NCBI GenBank assembly: GCA_046757965.1
Contig: JBHHZI010000010.1
Location: forward strand, 1 to 35,820
Length of the DNA: 35,820 nt
Source of the DNA: JBHHZI01 sp046757965
GTDB taxonomy: Bacteria; Acidobacteriota; Polarisedimenticolia; SMYD01
Reading direction: 5' to 3'
The notes under the pieces were generated by a model. That model was given only the letters and a program-made list of their open reading frames with translations. It was not told the DNA's origin and did not search any database. Each line of letters opens with the position of its first letter. Position 1 is the stretch's first letter. Both the position numbers and the translations under genes were made by a program. Shown piece after piece: positions 31,340 to 35,820 of this stretch.

Positions 31340-32794
31340 ATGAGCGTCGCTTCCCAGGCCGTCGCGCATCCTTCCTTCTTGACGCGTCCCGACCGGATCG
31401 CCATCGCGTCCTGCGCGGCATCCCTGATCATCGGGATCCTGCTCCCGTACCCGGCAACCAAGTTCGTGCTCGCCGCCGGTCTGGGCGCGGTCTTCCTCTA
31501 CCTCTCGATGCGCTGCTTTTACCTGGCCGTGGCGTTCTTCTGCTTTCTCATGCCGTTGCAGGTCCTCGTTCCCAACAGTTCCTACTTCCTGCGCGGTGCC
31601 AACCTCCAGACCGCGTTCCTGCTGCTGTTCCTCGCCTCCGCCATGCGCGCGTCGCAGCACGCCGACTCCCGGGCTCCCGCCCCGGACCGGCCCAATCCGG
31701 TCCTCCTGCCCCTCGCCGGCCTTTTCCTGACGGTGGTCGCCTCCGCCGCGCACTCATCGCTGATCCACGGCATGGGATTCATCGATCTGATGTCGCGGGT
31801 GAAGAACTGGTTTGCCTACTCCCTGCTCGCTGTTCTCGCCTACCGGTGGATCACCGACAGGCGAGAGAAGCTGTTCGTTCTTTCCACCATCCTGGCGGTC
31901 ACGGTGTTCAACGCCGCCTACTCGATGCGCGATATCTTCATGAATCCTTCGCTGAACATCGCGAGCAACCGGGCGATCTCGTTGATCGTCATCCAGCCGA
32001 ATCTCTACGCGGGGTTTCTCGTCCTCTACTCGTTCTTCTTCCTCTCCCTGCTGGTCGCCTACCCGCTGACGCGCACCGGGAAACTGCTCGTCGGCGGCGG
32101 CGCCGCTCTCGTCCTGATCAATCTCGTCTACACGCTGTCCCGCGGCGCGTGGCTGGCCTTCATGGCCGCCGCCCTGTTCATCAGCGTCGCTCGCGCCAGG
32201 AAGCTGCTGATTCCTCTGCTGATCGTTGCCGGCGCCCTGTACCTGTGGCTGCCGGACGTCGCCACCAGTCGGTTCCAGAGCGGCTTCGAGGGAGAGTACG
32301 ACCCGCGGTTCCTGACCGAGGAGAACGTCACCGTCGACGAGGCCGCCAGCCGCATCGTGCAGTGGAAGAACTTCTTGCCGCTGCTCGTGGAGCACCCCGT
32401 CTTCGGCGTGGGCTTCGGCCGCTTCGGTTTCACCATCTACCAGAAGCGCATCGACGAGAAGGCCCGCTCGGCACACAGCTCGGTCATCGAGATCGGCATC
32501 GAGGAGGGTTTGATCGGGCTGGGATTCTATGCGGCTCTGCTGTTCGTCATCTTCACCGGGGCGTCACAGATCTTCTCCCGGTCGGCGGATCCGGTGGACC
32601 AGAGCCTGGCCATCGGCCTGATGGCGGCCACCGTCGCCCTCCTGGTCCTCGACCTGACCGGCACCCGCTTCCGCAACTCCAACATCATGGCGTTCTTCTG
32701 GATACTCTGCGGCATGACGCTCAACGCCCCGCTGTCGCCCCCCGGCGCGCCGGGCCGGGGCGGCGCGCCGGACACACGCAAGGCGCCGGCATGA
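31340..32794 (+). CDS. O-antigen ligase/Wzy-like polymerase
   Basis: A 484-residue membrane protein with about 11-12 predicted helices. The Wzy_C/WaaL signature is present: LSRGAWLAFMAAALF in a helix, then a large extracytoplasmic loop with HPVFGVGFGRFG and AHSSVIEIGIEEGLIGLGFY, including the conserved His. In this setting, next to Wzx and glycosyltransferases, polymerisation of repeat units is the likelier role, although ligation to a carrier cannot be excluded. The C-terminus is a Pro/Gly-rich tail. The ATG has no strong Shine-Dalgarno sequence. The stop overlaps the next gene as ATGA. Confidence 0.88.
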   Translation: MSVASQAVAHPSFLTRPDRIAIASCAASLIIGILLPYPATKFVLAAGLGAVFLYLSMRCFYLAVAFFCFLMPLQVLVPNSSYFLRGANLQTAFLLLFLASAMRASQHADSRAPAPDRPNPVLLPLAGLFLTVVASAAHSSLIHGMGFIDLMSRVKNWFAYSLLAVLAYRWITDRREKLFVLSTILAVTVFNAAYSMRDIFMNPSLNIASNRAISLIVIQPNLYAGFLVLYSFFFLSLLVAYPLTRTGKLLVGGGAALVLINLVYTLSRGAWLAFMAAALFISVARARKLLIPLLIVAGALYLWLPDVATSRFQSGFEGEYDPRFLTEENVTVDEAASRIVQWKNFLPLLVEHPVFGVGFGRFGFTIYQKRIDEKARSAHSSVIEIGIEEGLIGLGFYAALLFVIFTGASQIFSRSADPVDQSLAIGLMAATVALLVLDLTGTRFRNSNIMAFFWILCGMTLNAPLSPPGAPGRGGAPDTRKAPA

Positions 32795-34680
32795 GGCCAC
32801 GGGCGGAGGGCCGATCCCATGTCCCGGCGCACCCGGCAGCGACCGCTGCGCGCCTCCTGCTGGCAGGGCTGCTCGCCGGCGCCGTGACGGGCTGGGGCAC
32901 CGCGCTACACGCCGTTGTCGCGAATCGCTATCTCCCGCAGGGGCTGTGGCACCTGGCGGCGCGCACCCTCGACCGCCGCGTCTCCAGCGCCGGCCTCACC
33001 GGTCTCGCCCTGACCGCGGCGGGCCTGGCAGCAGTTCTCGTCCTCTGGCCGGTGTGCCGCTGGCTGCTCGCTGACCGGTGGCGCGGCCTGCGCGGCGCCG
33101 TCATCGCCGTGCCGGTCGTGGCGGTCGGCGCCCGGGCCGGCCTGTTCATCAACCGCGAGTTCCTGCCAGGGATTCTCGAGCTGACCAGCCTCGCGGCCAG
33201 CGCCGCCCTGGCCGCGGCCGCGGCCGGCACCTGGTGGGCTCTGGTGCGCGCCACCGACGTCCTCGCACGACTCCGATTCCCGCCCCTGCCGCGCCTCGTG
33301 ACCGGCAGGGGGCCGGGAGTGCTGGCCATCGCCCTGCTGGTCGTGGCGCACCTTCTTCCTCTCGCCGTGCCGGCGCCTGCCGCGGGCGATCGTCCCGACA
33401 TCATCATCCTGCTTGTCGACACCCTGCGTGTGGATCGGCTCGGCGCCTACGGTTACGCGCGCGACACCAGCCCGCACATCGACGCCCTGGCCCGCGACGG
33501 CTGGCTGTTCACCCAGGCGGCCTCGACGGCATCGTGGACCAAGCCTGCCATCGCGTCGCTGTTCACGTCCCGGTATCCGCGGCAGGCGGGCATCGACAGC
33601 GCCTCCTGGAACCATGCCGGCGCCGCCGGTGAGGTCCGGGTGGACGTCCTCGATCCGCGTCTGACCACGCTCTCGGAGGTCCTGGCCAGCGGGGGTTACA
33701 GCACGGTGGCCGTGGGACATAACCATCATCTCACCGAGCGGCTCGGATTCGCCCAGGGGTTCGACCGCTACATCTGGGGGCTGAAGAACGACGTCACCTT
33801 CACCAGTGCACCGGAGATCCACCGGCGGTTTCTCGCCTGGGTCGACCGCCATCGCGGTCCGTTCTTCGGCTATCTGCACTACATCGACGTCCACTGGCCC
33901 TACCTGCCGCCACCGCCGTTCGCCGGGCACTTCGCCGGCCCACCGCCGGAGATCGACTACAACACCGCCGGGTTCATGGATGCGGCCCAGGCGGCCGGCC
34001 GGCGCGGGGACCTGCACCTCGCACCGGACCTGGTCGCCCACATGAGCGATGCCTACGACGAGGAGATCCAGTTCGTCGACGAACAGATCGGCCGGTTGCT
34101 GGAGGAGCTGCGGGCCCGGGACCTGTATGACAGCAGCCTGATCGTCTTCACGGCCGATCACGGCGAGGAGTTCCTCGAGCATGGTCACCTCGCTCACGGC
34201 ACCGGGCTGTATGACGTGCTCGTGCACGTGCCCCTGATCATCAAGTTTCCCTGTCCGGGACCGTCCTGTGGGTCCCGGACCATCGATGCGCAGGTGTCGC
34301 TGCTCGATCTGCTGCCGACCCTGGCGTCGGCAGCCGGCCTGACCCCGCCTGCCGGGATCGAGGGTGCGGACCTCGCCGGCCCGATCTCCCCGGCACGGCT
34401 GGCGATCTCCGAATGGGGCGAGCAGGTCTCGTTGCGGACCCCCTCCTCCAAGTTCATCTACTCCCTCGCAGGCGGGACCCGGTGGATGTACGACCTGGTC
34501 CACGATCCGGGCGAGAGCGTCGACCTGTCCCGCCGGCAGCCCGAGGCGACGGCCGCCCTGCGGGATCAGGTGCTGGCCTGGGTCGCCCGCACCAGCGGGT
34601 CGGAGAGCGCGAACCGTCCCGGTGTGGCGGTGGACGAGCAGACACTGCGCCAGCTCCGGGCCCTCGGCTACGTCGAGTAG
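32791..34680 (+). CDS. Second membrane-anchored sulfatase-like enzyme with Thr nucleophile
   Basis: A 629-residue protein with about five N-terminal membrane helices (up to about residue 200) and an alkaline-phosphatase-superfamily domain. Asp210 (IILLVDTLRVD) and ADHGEEFLEHGH supply metal-site residues, with DVHWPYLPP between. The nucleophile motif reads T-K-P-A-I with Thr250, again lacking both Cys/Ser and the Arg of sulfatases. Position and spacing (Asp210 to Thr250) equal those of the enzyme at 22958-24928, and both end in L-R-x-L-G-Y-x-E, so they are paralogues. Encoded within the polysaccharide operon, it may add or remove a phosphate-linked substituent on the glycan (inference). The longer open frame reaching back to 31846 is rejected because it overlaps the polymerase gene. 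Confidence 0.88.
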   Translation: MRPRAEGRSHVPAHPAATAARLLLAGLLAGAVTGWGTALHAVVANRYLPQGLWHLAARTLDRRVSSAGLTGLALTAAGLAAVLVLWPVCRWLLADRWRGLRGAVIAVPVVAVGARAGLFINREFLPGILELTSLAASAALAAAAAGTWWALVRATDVLARLRFPPLPRLVTGRGPGVLAIALLVVAHLLPLAVPAPAAGDRPDIIILLVDTLRVDRLGAYGYARDTSPHIDALARDGWLFTQAASTASWTKPAIASLFTSRYPRQAGIDSASWNHAGAAGEVRVDVLDPRLTTLSEVLASGGYSTVAVGHNHHLTERLGFAQGFDRYIWGLKNDVTFTSAPEIHRRFLAWVDRHRGPFFGYLHYIDVHWPYLPPPPFAGHFAGPPPEIDYNTAGFMDAAQAAGRRGDLHLAPDLVAHMSDAYDEEIQFVDEQIGRLLEELRARDLYDSSLIVFTADHGEEFLEHGHLAHGTGLYDVLVHVPLIIKFPCPGPSCGSRTIDAQVSLLDLLPTLASAAGLTPPAGIEGADLAGPISPARLAISEWGEQVSLRTPSSKFIYSLAGGTRWMYDLVHDPGESVDLSRRQPEATAALRDQVLAWVARTSGSESANRPGVAVDEQTLRQLRALGYVE

Positions 34681-34684
34681 CCCG

Positions 34685-35820
34685 GTGGCCGGCGAAGAGA
34701 GCAGGGTCTGTGTGCCCGATGTGTCTCGCCGGGGCGAGGTCGTCCTCATCACGGGCCAGCTCGGGCCGGGAGGCAGCGAGCGGCAGCTCTTCCTGCTGGC
34801 CCGGGCCCTCGCCGAGCGGGGGCGGCACGTCTCGGTCGCGTGTCTGAGCACGCGCGATCGGCCGCACGGAGAGGCCCTGCGCGCCTGCAAGATCGATGTG
34901 GCGCTTTTTCCCCGGCAGGCAAGCTGGGACCTGCGTCGCCTGCAGCGCCTCCGGAGCTGGCTTCGCGGCCGCTCACCCGCCGTGGTCTGTAGCTTTGGCG
35001 AGTTCGCGGCGGCCTACACCCGCCTGGCGCTCGTCGGTCGCTCCCGGCCACCGCGCTCCATCGCACTCGTCCGCCGGGGCGCCAGTCACCTGTCCCGCGT
35101 CAAGCGGGCACTGATCGGCTGGACGTTCCGGACCACCGACGTCGTGGCGGCGAACTCGGAGGCCGGCCGCCGCTACGCGTCGGCGGCGCTGCGCCTGCCG
35201 CCCGGCTCCGTCGGGTTGTTGCCCAACCTGGTCCCCGACGAGGTCTTCGAGGCGCCGTCCCGCCGGCAGGCCACGCGCGCCGCGCTGGGCGTGTCGCGCG
35301 ATGATCGGGTCGTTCTCTACATCGGCCGCGATGCGCGCGCCAAGGACATCCCGACCCTGTGCCGCACGCTGTCACACCTCCAGCGTGCCGTTCCGGTCTG
35401 CCGGGCCTGGGTCGTGGGTCCCGGGCTGGCGGTGCCCCCGCCCGGTCTCGCCGGCGACTCGATGCGAGCGCACTGGATGGGAGAGCGGGACGACACCCGG
35501 GATCTCATCGATGCCGCCGATGCGCTGCTCCTGACCTCGGCCAGCGAGGGCAGCCCCAACGTGGTGCTCGAAGCGCTGGCCCGCGGCTGTCCCGTCGTCA
35601 CCACGGACGTCGGCGACGTCCGGGGTCTCGTCGAACCCTGCGGTGCGGGACGGGTGTGTGCGATCGGCGATGCGGAGGGCCTCGCCACCGCGCTGGCAGA
35701 GCTGCTTCGCGACCCGCCAGGGTGGCGCCGCGCGGCGGAGCGGGCCGTGCCGGTGCTCCGCTCTCGCCATGGAAGAGAGGCGGTCCTCGAGCAGTTCATC
35801 CGCCTGCTGGACGGGCCGTC
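34685..35820 (+). CDS. GT4-type glycosyltransferase, 3' end cut by window edge
   Basis: The frame opens at GTG 34685, four bases after the previous stop, and runs unbroken to the window end (378 codons). The N-terminus has the glycine loop LITGQLGPGGSERQLFLLARAL, a GT4 acceptor-domain hallmark. VVLYIGRDARAKDIPTL begins the donor domain. SEGSPNVVLEALARGCPVV is the E-x7-E-type nucleotide-sugar motif, followed by DVGDVRGLVE. Judged by typical lengths only a few residues are missing. It is part of the polysaccharide operon. No Shine-Dalgarno sequence is visible, so translation is probably coupled to the preceding gene. Confidence 0.88.
   Translation, partial: MAGEESRVCVPDVSRRGEVVLITGQLGPGGSERQLFLLARALAERGRHVSVACLSTRDRPHGEALRACKIDVALFPRQASWDLRRLQRLRSWLRGRSPAVVCSFGEFAAAYTRLALVGRSRPPRSIALVRRGASHLSRVKRALIGWTFRTTDVVAANSEAGRRYASAALRLPPGSVGLLPNLVPDEVFEAPSRRQATRAALGVSRDDRVVLYIGRDARAKDIPTLCRTLSHLQRAVPVCRAWVVGPGLAVPPPGLAGDSMRAHWMGERDDTRDLIDAADALLLTSASEGSPNVVLEALARGCPVVTTDVGDVRGLVEPCGAGRVCAIGDAEGLATALAELLRDPPGWRRAAERAVPVLRSRHGREAVLEQFIRLLDGP

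Noticed and set aside
31846..32790. N-terminal extension of the second sulfatase-like frame
   Set aside because: It overlaps the polymerase gene in another frame and translates to Arg-rich sequence; ATG 32791 overlaps the polymerase stop as ATGA and is followed by the membrane helices.
1..35820. Mobile elements, CRISPR arrays, phage or defence genes
   Set aside because: No transposase, integrase, regularly spaced repeat or defence-type domain was seen on either strand; all long homologous frames are metabolic, regulatory or envelope genes.

Overview
The window is about two-thirds G+C and densely coded, and it looks like a chromosomal segment of a free-living Gram-negative bacterium. The Oar-like TonB-dependent receptor, three sigma54 enhancer-binding regulators in 36 kb, membrane-anchored sulfatase-like enzymes and a secreted dockerin-like protein together suggest Acidobacteriota or a related phylum (inference only; there is no rRNA or marker phylogeny here). 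No insertion sequence, phage gene, integrase or CRISPR array was seen.

Layout. Positions 1-5377 (minus strand): the edge of a tRNA-Gly, yraN, cysS and a large TonB-dependent receptor with its own promoter and terminator. Positions 5700-9958 (minus): a two-gene two-component system, made of a PDZ/multi-TM/GAF/PAS histidine kinase and an NtrC-type regulator. Positions 10137-14594 (minus): a second signalling operon whose order and sequence resemble proteobacterial glrK-qseG-glrR (qseE-qseG-qseF), plus a secreted protein of unknown function. Its kinase gene carries an in-frame TAG, and its regulator has GAFTSA in place of GAFTGA.

Positions 14818-21686 (plus) hold housekeeping genes: gatC, gatA, a LysM/N-acetylmuramoyl-L-alanine amidase, purD, purE and an mtaB-like tRNA methylthiotransferase. 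Positions 21766-24928 (minus) hold a secreted FN3/IPT/dockerin-like protein, preceded by a near-consensus sigma54 promoter, and a membrane-anchored sulfatase-like enzyme. Positions 25078-27628 (plus) hold a cytoplasmic PAS kinase and a third NtrC-type regulator, preceded by an AT-rich control region.

Positions 27636-35820 are a surface-polysaccharide locus: a Wza-like export protein (minus) diverging from a Wzx-like flippase, a GT4 glycosyltransferase, a Wzy/WaaL-like polymerase or ligase, a second sulfatase-like enzyme and a further GT4 enzyme cut by the window edge. A plausible reading is that this locus builds, flips, polymerises, modifies and exports a surface glycan. Both sulfatase-like enzymes have Thr where a true sulfatase needs Cys or Ser, so they may be phospho-group transferases or hydrolases.

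The observations most worth following are the amber codon in the GlrK-like kinase, the GAFTSA regulator beside it, and the intergenic sigma54 promoter with upstream palindromes in front of the dockerin-like gene.
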